Below the pieces are notes generated by a model that was not told where the DNA came from, searched no databases, and was given only the letters and a program-made list of their open reading frames with translations. Position numbers and translations under genes: made by a program. 64,000 nt of DNA. It comes from an uncultured Maribacter sp. GTDB taxonomy: Bacteria > Bacteroidota > Bacteroidia > Flavobacteriales > Flavobacteriaceae. The stretch lies in NCBI GenBank assembly GCA_947504045.1, contig CANNFY010000003.1, forward strand, positions 341,665-405,664. Reading direction: 5' to 3'. Within the stretch, counting starts at the first letter, position 1. Each line of letters starts with the position of its first letter. Positions 10,345-19,310 of the stretch are shown in pieces.

Positions 10345-12900
10345 ATGAAATATATGTTATTAATAATTATAAGATTATTTAATTTCCAACCATCTTCTAT
10401 TGGTATACTCTTTTTTATTGTTGTTACGCCTACTTTGGCTCAAACCAATTATAAAGAGCCAAGTAATAAAGATTTTAAGTTGTGGTATAATGCTCCAGCT
10501 AGTAATTGGAACGAGGCTTTGCCATTGGGTAATGGTCGTTTAGGAGCTATGGTTTTTGGTAATCCGGCACAAGAAAATATTCAATTAAACGAAGCTACTC
10601 TTTGGGCAGGCGGACCACACAAAAATGCTAATGCTAATGCTAAAAATGTATTAGCAGAAATAAGAGCCTTAATTTTTAATAAAAAATATGAAGAGGCTCA
10701 TGCTATGGCGAATAAAAATTTTATTTCAAAAATTTCACATGGAATGCCATACGAAACTGTTGGTAACTTAAGATTAAACTTTTTTAATCATGATACTATA
10801 ACCAATTATTATAGAGAATTAGATATTGCTAATGCAATAAATACAACTACGTATAAGGTTAAAAATGTAATCTATAAAAGAGAAATCTTTACCTCTTTTT
10901 CTGATCAAGTAATTATTATGCGAATAACCGCAAATAAGAAAAATAAAATTACTTTCTCCGCAAGTATGGATCGTCCGGAACCAGCAAAGGTTTCGTATCG
11001 TATTAAAAATGATAGCGTATTGGTAATGACAGGTTTTGGTAGCGATAATAAAAATAAACGCCTGCCAGCAGAAGCTCCACCAATAAAAGGAGCTGTAGAA
11101 TTTGATGCACGTGTAAAAATTGTGCCAGAAGGAGGTAAAGTATTAGCAGAAAATAATCAACTTAAAGTAACAGAAGCAACTAGTGTTACCTTATATATTT
11201 CTGTAGCTACTAATTTTGTAAACTATAAAAATGTTAGCGCAAATGCCCATAAAAAAGCAGAAGACTATATAAAAAATGCGGAAACAAAAAAGTATGACGA
11301 GTTAGTAAACAATCATTCTAATTTTTATAAAAAGTATTTTAATAGAGTTTCTTTACATTTAGGTACATCGGAAGCAGAAAAAAAGCCCACAGATGTTAGA
11401 ATTAAAGAATTTAGTTCAAATTACGACCCTGCTTTGGCAGCCTTATATTTTCAGTTTGGAAGATACTTGCTAATTTCTTCTTCACAACCAGGTGGGCAAG
11501 CAGCAAATTTGCAAGGTATTTGGAATAAAGATTTAACGCCTCCTTGGAAAAGTGCTTATACCGTAAATATTAATACACAAATGAATTATTGGCCAGCTGA
11601 GGTTACTAATTTATCCGAAATGCATGAGCCTTTAATTAATTTAGTAAAAGAGCTTTCAGAAACAGGACAAGAAACGGCTAAAGTTATGTATGGTGCTAAT
11701 GGTTGGGTAACACACCACAATACCGATTTGTGGAGAATATCGGGTCCTGTAGATGGTGCAACTTGGGGAATGTGGCCAACTGGTGGCACATGGTTAAGTC
11801 AGCATTTATGGGATAAATATATGTTTAGCGGTAATGTAGAATATTTAAAATCTGTTTATCCCGCAATGAAAGGTGCTGCAGAATTTTGTTTAAGCGTTTT
11901 AACACCTGAACCCGAAAATAAATGGTTGGTAATTTCTCCATCTATTTCGCCTGAGCATGGCCCTTCGGAACGTGCTAAAAATATAACAATAGCAGCAGGC
12001 ACAACTATGGATAATCAGTTGGTTTTTGATATGTTGACTAAAACCAGTATTGCAGCAAAAATATTAAAGGTAGATGCGGATTTAGTAAAAGAAATGGAAC
12101 AAACACTATCTAAATTACCTCCAATGCAAATAGGTAAACATAATCAATTGCAAGAGTGGATGCAAGATTTAGATGACCCAGAAGATAAACATCGTCATGT
12201 ATCTCATTTATATGGTTTATATCCGTCCAATCAAATTTCTCCTTATAGAAATCCAGAATTATTTACAGGAGCAAAACAAACACTTATAGAAAGAGGCGAC
12301 CCTTCTACTGGTTGGTCTATGAACTGGAAAATAAATTTATGGGCACGCTTATTAGATGGTAACCACGCATATAAGTTAATGGGCGAACAAATTAAATTAG
12401 TAGGAAGGCCAGACTCTCCAAAAGGTGGTGGCACGTATGCAAATATGCTAGATGCCCATCCACCATTTCAAATTGATGGAAATTTTGGATTTACGTCTGG
12501 GTTGGCAGAAATGCTAGTGCAGAGTCATGATGGAGCTATACATTTGTTACCAGCTTTACCAGATGTTTGGAAACAAGGTAAGGTTTCTGGTTTACGAGCA
12601 AGAGGAGGTTTTGAGATTGTATCTCTAAAATGGGAAGATGGGAAAATTGTAAAGGCAGTTATAAAATCTATGTTAGGAGGTAATTGCCGTATTAGATCTT
12701 ATAATGAACTTAAAATTGAGAAAGGAAAAATCATAACAATAGCAGAAGGACAAAATACCAATCTTTTTTATAACATGCCTTTAGTTAAGAAGCCTGTGGT
12801 TTCTAAATCAGCCAAATTAAAAGAGATTATTCTAAAAAAATCTTTTGTTTTTGACGTGGAAACCAAGGTAGGAGAAGTGTTTGTATTAGAAGGTAAATAA
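10345..12900 (+). CDS. GH95-family alpha-L-fucosidase (or alpha-L-galactosidase)
   Basis: The protein is about 851 residues from the ATG at 10345. A TTG at 10321 would add eight residues ahead of a signal peptide that already ends near TLAQT, so the ATG is preferred. The N-terminal domain opens with the family hallmark [18 protein letters not shown] and [12 protein letters not shown]. The (alpha/alpha)6 catalytic domain contains [36 protein letters not shown] and SPEHGP, and near the C-terminus [16 protein letters not shown]. These hold the acid Glu and the Asn/Asp residues that activate water in inverting GH95 enzymes. It should release terminal alpha-L-fucose or, in some members, alpha-L-galactose, in the periplasm. 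This is the strongest single clue to the locus substrate. Confidence 0.95.
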   Translation: MKYMLLIIIRLFNFQPSSIGILFFIVVTPTLAQTNYKEPSNKDFKLWYNAPASNWNEALPLGNGRLGAMVFGNPAQENIQLNEATLWAGGPHKNANANAKNVLAEIRALIFNKKYEEAHAMANKNFISKISHGMPYETVGNLRLNFFNHDTITNYYRELDIANAINTTTYKVKNVIYKREIFTSFSDQVIIMRITANKKNKITFSASMDRPEPAKVSYRIKNDSVLVMTGFGSDNKNKRLPAEAPPIKGAVEFDARVKIVPEGGKVLAENNQLKVTEATSVTLYISVATNFVNYKNVSANAHKKAEDYIKNAETKKYDELVNNHSNFYKKYFNRVSLHLGTSEAEKKPTDVRIKEFSSNYDPALAALYFQFGRYLLISSSQPGGQAANLQGIWNKDLTPPWKSAYTVNINTQMNYWPAEVTNLSEMHEPLINLVKELSETGQETAKVMYGANGWVTHHNTDLWRISGPVDGATWGMWPTGGTWLSQHLWDKYMFSGNVEYLKSVYPAMKGAAEFCLSVLTPEPENKWLVISPSISPEHGPSERAKNITIAAGTTMDNQLVFDMLTKTSIAAKILKVDADLVKEMEQTLSKLPPMQIGKHNQLQEWMQDLDDPEDKHRHVSHLYGLYPSNQISPYRNPELFTGAKQTLIERGDPSTGWSMNWKINLWARLLDGNHAYKLMGEQIKLVGRPDSPKGGGTYANMLDAHPPFQIDGNFGFTSGLAEMLVQSHDGAIHLLPALPDVWKQGKVSGLRARGGFEIVSLKWEDGKIVKAVIKSMLGGNCRIRSYNELKIEKGKIITIAEGQNTNLFYNMPLVKKPVVSKSAKLKEIILKKSFVFDVETKVGEVFVLEGK

Positions 12901-12934
12901 GAAGCGTCTACTCTTTGTATTCTTACTAAAAAAC

Positions 12935-12964
12935 ATCAAAATAAATCAAAATAAATCAAAATAA
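12935..12964 (+). repeat. three tandem copies of a 10-bp repeat upstream of the GH31 gene
   Basis: Three perfect copies of ATCAAAATAA lie head to tail, ending six bases before the GH31 start codon. The 10-bp period places the A-tracts on one face of the helix. The tract could bend DNA, tune translation initiation through A-richness, or be simple slippage. A copy-number change would alter the distance between the upstream gene and the start codon but not the reading frame. Confidence 0.9.
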
Positions 12965-12970
12965 TATATC

Positions 12971-15610
12971 ATGAAAAGTAGCATTAAAATTTCTGCTCTA
13001 TATTTTTTTCTTCTGGCTTTTATTGTAGTAGGTTGTTCTTCTAAATATAAAAACACCTATGAGAAAACTGCGAACGGAATAACTGTACAGCAGGATAGTT
13101 TAGAAATTAATGTTACGGTAGTTAATAACTCTATTATTCATGTTACTAAACATATAAAGGGAACAGAGCTATCTAATATTCCAGATTATGTAACTGTTTT
13201 AGAACCTCAAAATGTTTCATGGGAGGTAGAGGAAACCGAAAATCGATTGCAAATACATACCGCTAATATTTCTGTTGTACTAAATAGCAATGGTACTATT
13301 TTGTATAAAACTAAAGGAAAAGAAGAATTATTAGCAGAAACAAATGAAAATACGTTTTTAAAATCAACTACAGCAGAAGAGCATACAGTATCGCAGGGTT
13401 TTATTGCAGGGGAAGAAGGTTTGTATGGTTTAGGGCAGTTCCAAAGTGGTATAATGAATTGGAAGAATGTGCCTATTCGGTTACAACAATACAACCAAGA
13501 AATAGCAATTCCTTTTATTGTTTCTACAAAAGGGTATGGTATTTACTGGCATAATTATAGCCTTACCGATTTTAATACACCACAGAATGAAATAGAGTTT
13601 GCTTTTGAAGAAAATGCTGTTGCTACAAAAGAAGAGAAGGTTGTACCTGTAGATGGTGAAAAAGAAAATGTTGCAGCATATGCCGTTAAAGAAGCAAAAA
13701 AGAAGAATATTAGAGAAACCACTTTTACGCCAACAAAAACTGGTGAATATACTTTCATGGCGTTAAGCGATACAAAGGGTCGTATGCGTGGAGAAGTTAA
13801 TGTTAGCATAGATGGGGATCCTATAATTAATTATGCTACTATTTGGATGCCTAGAAGATATTCGGGAAAAAAGCATTTAGAAGCTGGTAAAACTTATAAT
13901 GTTGTTTTTAAAAATACAGGAGCTAAAATACCAGGAAAGCTTATTTATAACGAGCCAGATTATAATAAAACAGTGTTTAGTAGTACAAGAGGTAATGCCA
14001 TAGATTATTATTTTGTGTATGGAGATAATCCTGGAAATATAATAGCCAACTATCAAGAACTAACAGGAAAAGCACCTATGTTTCCTAAAAGCGCTTATGG
14101 TTTTTGGCAATGTAGAGAAAGGTACCATAACCAAGAAGAGCTGTTAGAGAATGCTCATGAAATGCGAAAAAGAGAAATACCTTTTGATAATATAGTACAA
14201 GATTGGTTTTATTGGCCAGTAAAAACAAAGGGTCCGGAGTGGGATCCTGCTAAATACCCAGACCCAGATGCAATGGTAAAAGAGTTAAAAGAGTTAAATC
14301 TTAAACTTATGGTATCTGTATGGCCAGAAGTAAAAAACAAACCTTTAGAAGAAAAATATGGTCTTACAAAAATAGAAAGCAGCAATTATATAGATATTTA
14401 TGATAAAGAAGTTGCTAAACAGTTTTATCATGTTTTAAGCGATTCTATGTTCCGTAAAGGGGTAAGTTCTATTTGGTTAGATGGTACAGAGCCAGAAGGA
14501 GTTAATAATACAGATGTTAGTACAGCAGTTGGCCCTTATGAACAAGTACGAAATCCGTATTCCTTAGAAGTAACAAGAGCTGTTTATGAAGGAAGACGAC
14601 AAGAATTTACTAATGAGAGAGTATTTAATTTAACGCGTTCTGCTTATGCAGGACAGCAACGTTATGGCGCTACTTCTTGGTCAGGTGATGTAGAGGCTTC
14701 TTGGGAACAATTCTCTGAACAAATTTCTGCAGGATTAAATTTTACAATGGCAGGTGTACCATATTGGACGCATGATATAGGAGGATTTTTTAGAGATTCT
14801 AAATCTATAAATCCGCAATACGATAGTCAATATACAAATCCAGAATATATAGAGCTGCTAACACGTTGGTTTCAATTTGGAACATTTAGCCCAGTATTTA
14901 GAATACATGGTTATGTATCCGAAACAGAAATTTGGAGGTATAATGATGCTTTTGAAAACACCGCTCGTAAGTTTATAGATTTACGTTACCAATTAATGCC
15001 TTATATCTATTCACAAGCTTGGCAAATAACCGCAAATAGTAGGCAGTTGATGAGTCCGTTAGTATATCATTTTCCTAAAGATAAAAATACATGGGGCATA
15101 AAAGACCAATTTTTGTTTGGAGAATCTATTATGGTTGGTTTTGCAACAGAATATAAACAACGCAAAAAAAACATGTACTTTCCAAAAGGAACTTGGTATA
15201 ATTTCTGGACTAATAAAAAAATAGAAGGCGGTAAACATAAAATGATTAAGGCAGAATTAAATGAAACGCCAATGTTTGTTAAAGCAGGTAGCATTATTCC
15301 TATTGGTCCAAAAGTGCAGTATGCTACAGAGAAAAATAATTCGCCTTTAGTAATCCGAATTTATCCAGGTACCGATGCAGAATACACACTTTATTCTGAT
15401 GATAATGAAACGTATGATTATGAAAAAGGAGCGTATTCGGAAATTAAATTTCATTATTCAGAAGCTAATAAAACGCTTAAAATAGAAAGAGGTAATGGGG
15501 ATTATGTCAACTTTAAAAATAACCCTGCCAAATTGTTAATTCAATTAGTTGGAGCGGAGGATAAATTAGAAGTAATTTTTAATGGAGAAAAGCAACTTGT
15601 AAACCTTTAG
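12971..15610 (+). CDS. GH31 alpha-glycosidase lipoprotein with PA14-like insert
   Basis: This 879-residue lipoprotein (Cys22 in VVGC) has an N-terminal beta-sandwich (about residues 30-215). An inserted segment (about 240-335; FTPTKTGEYTFMALSDTKGRMRGEV) looks like a PA14 domain, as in Bacteroidota alpha-xylosidases. The catalytic barrel follows, with nucleophile D504 in SIWLDGTEPE and acid/base D573 in SWSGDVEASW, and then C-terminal beta domains. GH31 covers alpha-xylosidases, alpha-glucosidases, alpha-galactosidases and lyases. The barrel motifs VQDWFYWP and YWTHDIGGFF fit the xylosidase-like group, but specificity is not certain. It probably trims an alpha-linked side sugar in the periplasm. 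The gene follows the 10-bp repeats and ends before a 246-base gap. Confidence 0.94.
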   Translation: MKSSIKISALYFFLLAFIVVGCSSKYKNTYEKTANGITVQQDSLEINVTVVNNSIIHVTKHIKGTELSNIPDYVTVLEPQNVSWEVEETENRLQIHTANISVVLNSNGTILYKTKGKEELLAETNENTFLKSTTAEEHTVSQGFIAGEEGLYGLGQFQSGIMNWKNVPIRLQQYNQEIAIPFIVSTKGYGIYWHNYSLTDFNTPQNEIEFAFEENAVATKEEKVVPVDGEKENVAAYAVKEAKKKNIRETTFTPTKTGEYTFMALSDTKGRMRGEVNVSIDGDPIINYATIWMPRRYSGKKHLEAGKTYNVVFKNTGAKIPGKLIYNEPDYNKTVFSSTRGNAIDYYFVYGDNPGNIIANYQELTGKAPMFPKSAYGFWQCRERYHNQEELLENAHEMRKREIPFDNIVQDWFYWPVKTKGPEWDPAKYPDPDAMVKELKELNLKLMVSVWPEVKNKPLEEKYGLTKIESSNYIDIYDKEVAKQFYHVLSDSMFRKGVSSIWLDGTEPEGVNNTDVSTAVGPYEQVRNPYSLEVTRAVYEGRRQEFTNERVFNLTRSAYAGQQRYGATSWSGDVEASWEQFSEQISAGLNFTMAGVPYWTHDIGGFFRDSKSINPQYDSQYTNPEYIELLTRWFQFGTFSPVFRIHGYVSETEIWRYNDAFENTARKFIDLRYQLMPYIYSQAWQITANSRQLMSPLVYHFPKDKNTWGIKDQFLFGESIMVGFATEYKQRKKNMYFPKGTWYNFWTNKKIEGGKHKMIKAELNETPMFVKAGSIIPIGPKVQYATEKNNSPLVIRIYPGTDAEYTLYSDDNETYDYEKGAYSEIKFHYSEANKTLKIERGNGDYVNFKNNPAKLLIQLVGAEDKLEVIFNGEKQLVNL

Positions 15611-15856
15611 TTGTTTATATATTCTGACTTAAATTTATTTATTTAAAACTTTTAGAGCAATTTCTTTTTAGAAACCCCTTTTCATCTCTTAGCATTAAGT
15701 ATTTGCCCTATCTTATAGCTTTAAGAAAGCTGTGTTTTTAAAAAGGTTAATTAGTTATATATAATGAACCATAAGTTATATTATATAATACTACTTAATT
15801 CTTAATTTTCTCTCGGAAGAAATTAAATCAGAAATTAATATAAAGACCTAAGAGAA

Positions 15857-17701
15857 ATGTTGAAATTTATTTTTAATTATTTAAAAAAATACTCCTATTT
15901 ATTATCCTTTATTTTTCTTTTTTCTTGTGCTTCAGAAAAGAAAAAAGAGGATGCCATAATAAAAGAAAAACCCAATGTTATTTTAGTAGTTGTAGATGAC
16001 CAAGGGTATGGAGATATTGCTGCATTAGGTAATAAACATATAAAAACACCTAATATAGATAAATTATATACGAAGAGTGCAAGGTTTACACAATACCATG
16101 TATCTCCAACATGTTCTCCAACAAGAGCCGCAATAATGACGGGGCATCACTCTAATAGAACAGGAGTTTGGCATACAGTAAATGGACGTTCATTAATTTT
16201 AGAAAGAGAAACTACTATGGCCCAAATATTTAAAGAAAATGGGTATAGTACTGGTATTTTTGGAAAATGGCATCTAGGAGACAACTACCCATTTCGTCCA
16301 CAAGATAAAGGTTTTGATGAGGTTTTTGTTCATGGAGGTGGAGGTGTAGAACAAACTATGGATTATTGGGATAATGACCTTTTTGATGATGTTTATTTAC
16401 ACAATGGAAAGCATGAAAAAGTAGAAGGTTATTGTACCGATGTTTGGTTTAATAATGCAAAAAAATACATAGAAACCAATAAAGACAAACCTTTCTTTTG
16501 TTACCTATCTACCAATGCAGCACATTCGCCATATTTTGTGGCAGATAAATATTCTGACCCATATAAAAACAATGAAGATATACCAAATGCATCTTTTTAT
16601 GGTATGATAGCTAATGTAGATGAGAACCTTGGAAAATTAGTAACGTATTTAGAATCTATACATCTTATGGATAATACTATTCTAATTTTTACAACAGATA
16701 ATGGTACAGCTAAAGGTGCAAAAATTGAAAAAGGAGGAGATAGGTTAGATGGCTTTATTGCAAAAGGGTATAATGCAGGTATGCGTGGAGTAAAAGCTAG
16801 TATGTATGAAGGAGGGCATAGAGTACCATTATTTATACATTGGAAAGATGGAGGTATTAATATTGGAAAAGATATAAATGAGTTAACTGCACATTATGAT
16901 ATTTTACCTACTCTTGTAGATTTATGTAAGTTAGATATTAAACCAGATTTAAAATTTGACGGTAAAACACTTACACCATTAATTAATGGTAATACCAATG
17001 GTTTTAAAGATCGTGTAATAATCACAAATTCGCAACGAGTAGAAGTTCCAGAACCATGGAGAAGAACTGCATTTATGCAAGGAGATTGGAGACTAATAAA
17101 TGGAACAGAATTATATAATTTAAAAAATGACCCAGAACAAAGATCTAATATAGCAGAACAACATCCAGAAAAAGTAAAAACTTTTAAAGAAATATATGCT
17201 AAGTGGTGGGATGAAATTACACCTAGTTATAAGGATCATCCCTATATAATTATTGGACATAAAAGTGAAAACCCAACTAAGTTATATTCTCATGATTGGC
17301 ACACAGAAAGTGTTGCTAGTCCGTGGCATCAAAGGCATATTAGAACTGCTTATGTAGATAATGGGTATTGGATGCTAAAAATAGCAGAAAGTGGAAATTA
17401 TAGAGTAAGACTTCGTCGTTGGCCACAAGAAACTCATTTGCCTTTAAACGCAAAGGCTCCTATACGCCCTGCTCGTAAAGGTACTAGTGTTAGAGAAAGT
17501 AGCAAGAGTAAATCTTTAACTATTAAAGAAGCAAAAATTAATATTCAAGATATAGAATTAACTAAGAAGGTGGATCCTAATGCAGAGTATGTAGAGTTTA
17601 CAATAGCATTAAAAAAAGGAAAAGCAAACCTTAATACTTTATTTACTTTAGACACTAAAGAACAATTAGGAGCATATTTTGTAGATGTAGAAAGGTTGTA
17701 A
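15857..17701 (+). CDS. lipoprotein S1-type sulfatase with C-terminal accessory domain
   Basis: This 614-residue sulfatase has a lipobox around Cys24 (FSC). The metal site VVDDQGYGDIAALG is followed by the activation motif C86-S-P-T-R90 and GKWHLGDNYPFRP. It is clearly the closest relative in this window of the sulfatase at 602-2344: both share the GFDE/GF-E region, EGYCTDVWF/EGYCTDIFF, and a C-terminal domain of about 150 residues beginning at HPYIIIGHKSENP and including NGYWMLKIAESGNYRVRLRRWP. The C-terminal domain may bind carbohydrate. The preceding 246-base gap holds no gene, only A+T-rich DNA with a weak hairpin near 15717-15732. A promoter could lie there but none is clear. Confidence 0.93.
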   Translation: MLKFIFNYLKKYSYLLSFIFLFSCASEKKKEDAIIKEKPNVILVVVDDQGYGDIAALGNKHIKTPNIDKLYTKSARFTQYHVSPTCSPTRAAIMTGHHSNRTGVWHTVNGRSLILERETTMAQIFKENGYSTGIFGKWHLGDNYPFRPQDKGFDEVFVHGGGGVEQTMDYWDNDLFDDVYLHNGKHEKVEGYCTDVWFNNAKKYIETNKDKPFFCYLSTNAAHSPYFVADKYSDPYKNNEDIPNASFYGMIANVDENLGKLVTYLESIHLMDNTILIFTTDNGTAKGAKIEKGGDRLDGFIAKGYNAGMRGVKASMYEGGHRVPLFIHWKDGGINIGKDINELTAHYDILPTLVDLCKLDIKPDLKFDGKTLTPLINGNTNGFKDRVIITNSQRVEVPEPWRRTAFMQGDWRLINGTELYNLKNDPEQRSNIAEQHPEKVKTFKEIYAKWWDEITPSYKDHPYIIIGHKSENPTKLYSHDWHTESVASPWHQRHIRTAYVDNGYWMLKIAESGNYRVRLRRWPQETHLPLNAKAPIRPARKGTSVRESSKSKSLTIKEAKINIQDIELTKKVDPNAEYVEFTIALKKGKANLNTLFTLDTKEQLGAYFVDVERL

Positions 17702-17735
17702 ATTAAAGTGTAATTAAAATTAATACTGTTTTATT

Positions 17736-19256
17736 ATGTATTTAAAAAAACTTCTTAAAAATATACTTTCTCTAATAATGGTGTGTTTTTGTATTGCATG
17801 CACCACAAAAAGTAGTAATAGTAAAATTAAAGAAGGTTTTGTGGTTTATACTGCACCTAAAGAAATTAAATTATCTAATACATTTAAAGTTACAGTAGAA
17901 GGGGAGCATAGTCCTGTTTATAATGCAAAAGTTCCTCCGGTAAAACCAATTCCTCGTTTAACAAGTAACCGTAGTGAGTTTGGTATAGCATCCTATACAA
18001 CGTTTGATGTTTCTAAAAAAGTTACTGTTGAGGTAACATATTCAGAACCAGTAAAAAATGTAAAAATATTACCAACCTCTTTTAATATAAAACCTAAAGT
18101 TGAGGGCAATAAAATTACTTTTACAATTAATAATCCTAAACATATAACTGTTGAAGTAAATGGAGATTGGCACGAGTCTTTACATATTTTTGCAAACCCA
18201 ATGGAAGAGAATATTCCAAATCCAAGCGATCCAAATGTACTTTATTACGGACCAGGAGTTCATGAAGTGTCTAATGTAGAAGTAAAAAATAATACAACAG
18301 TTTATATTGCTGGAGGAGCATATTTAATTGCAAAAAAAGACTCCGAAGAGGTACAGAAAAATGACAGAACAGGAAAAAAAAGAAATCCACCTACATTTCT
18401 TCTTCAAGGAAAAAATATAATAATTAGAGGAAGAGGAATTATTGATCAAGAAGCTATTGCAAGAGCAGATAGGAGATACTCAATTTTAGTGCAAGATTCT
18501 CAAAATGTTATAATAGAAGGTGTAATTATACACGATCCAAGCCATTGGACAATACCAATAAAAAGATCTACTGATGTGCAAGTAAATAATATTAAAATTA
18601 TTGGTAGACGTGGGAATTCTGACGGGGTTGATATTTCTAGTAGTACAGATATTTTAGTAGAAAATTGCTTTTTAAGAACCTTAGATGATCTTGTTGTAGT
18701 TAAATCTAGAACAGGACAAGGCGAAGCAAAAAATATACGCGTTCGTAAATGTGTTTTATGGAATGAATTAGCACATGCATTAAGTATAGGAGCAGAAGTA
18801 AGAGAAAACATAAGCAATGTTGTTTTTGAAAATTGTGATATTATACATGATGTAGGTAGAGAAACCGCTCTTAGAGTATACCATTGCGATGATGCCTTAA
18901 TAAGTAATATTGTTTTTGAAAATATTCGAGTAGAAGAAGCGCGCAGACTTATATCAGTTTGGATAGGAAAAACTCGTTGGACAAAAACGAAAAATAGAGG
19001 TACTGTAAGAAACATTACATTTAAAGATATTAAAGCTATTTCTGCACCTATAGATACTACTTTAACTGGTTTTCAAGACGGAATAGATTGGAAGCCTTAT
19101 GTTATTAGAGATCATGCAAGTATGGAACTTGTAGGGTATGATAAAGAACATACTGTAGAAGATATAAATTTTATTAATGTAGTGTTAGATGGCGCAAATA
19201 TTACAAAAGAGCAAGTAAAAGTAAATACCCATGTTAAAAATGTAGTATTTAAATAA
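17736..19256 (+). CDS. GH28-like (polygalacturonase-fold) beta-helix hydrolase, lipoprotein
   Basis: This 506-residue lipoprotein (IAC lipobox, Cys22) has an N-terminal beta domain (about residues 30-170) like those of GH28/GH49-type enzymes, then a right-handed beta-helix. GH28 motifs are visible in order: N294-S-D296-G-V-D299 for the usual NTDGxD, the D317-D318 pair in LRTLDDLVVVKS, and AHALSIGAE (346-354) where GH28 usually has GHGISIGSE, so H347 sits where the catalytic-site His should be. RVYHCDDALISN follows. The catalytic acids are therefore retained, and a hydrolase acting on a uronic acid or similar residue is likely. Exact specificity is unknown. It lies 34 bases after the sulfatase and 54 before the dehydrogenase. 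Confidence 0.85.
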   Translation: MYLKKLLKNILSLIMVCFCIACTTKSSNSKIKEGFVVYTAPKEIKLSNTFKVTVEGEHSPVYNAKVPPVKPIPRLTSNRSEFGIASYTTFDVSKKVTVEVTYSEPVKNVKILPTSFNIKPKVEGNKITFTINNPKHITVEVNGDWHESLHIFANPMEENIPNPSDPNVLYYGPGVHEVSNVEVKNNTTVYIAGGAYLIAKKDSEEVQKNDRTGKKRNPPTFLLQGKNIIIRGRGIIDQEAIARADRRYSILVQDSQNVIIEGVIIHDPSHWTIPIKRSTDVQVNNIKIIGRRGNSDGVDISSSTDILVENCFLRTLDDLVVVKSRTGQGEAKNIRVRKCVLWNELAHALSIGAEVRENISNVVFENCDIIHDVGRETALRVYHCDDALISNIVFENIRVEEARRLISVWIGKTRWTKTKNRGTVRNITFKDIKAISAPIDTTLTGFQDGIDWKPYVIRDHASMELVGYDKEHTVEDINFINVVLDGANITKEQVKVNTHVKNVVFK

Positions 19257-19310
19257 TACTTAAAAATATATTGGTAATAATTAAGATAAGAATCAAGTAA
19301 TTAATAAAAT

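Noticed and set aside
12935..12964. CRISPR-like repeat
   Set aside because: The units are 10 bp, contiguous and without spacers; no cas genes are present.
18500..19015. 171-residue minus-strand open frame
   Set aside because: It lies entirely within the GH28-like gene in antisense, has no promoter or family motif, and the sense frame is clearly the real gene.
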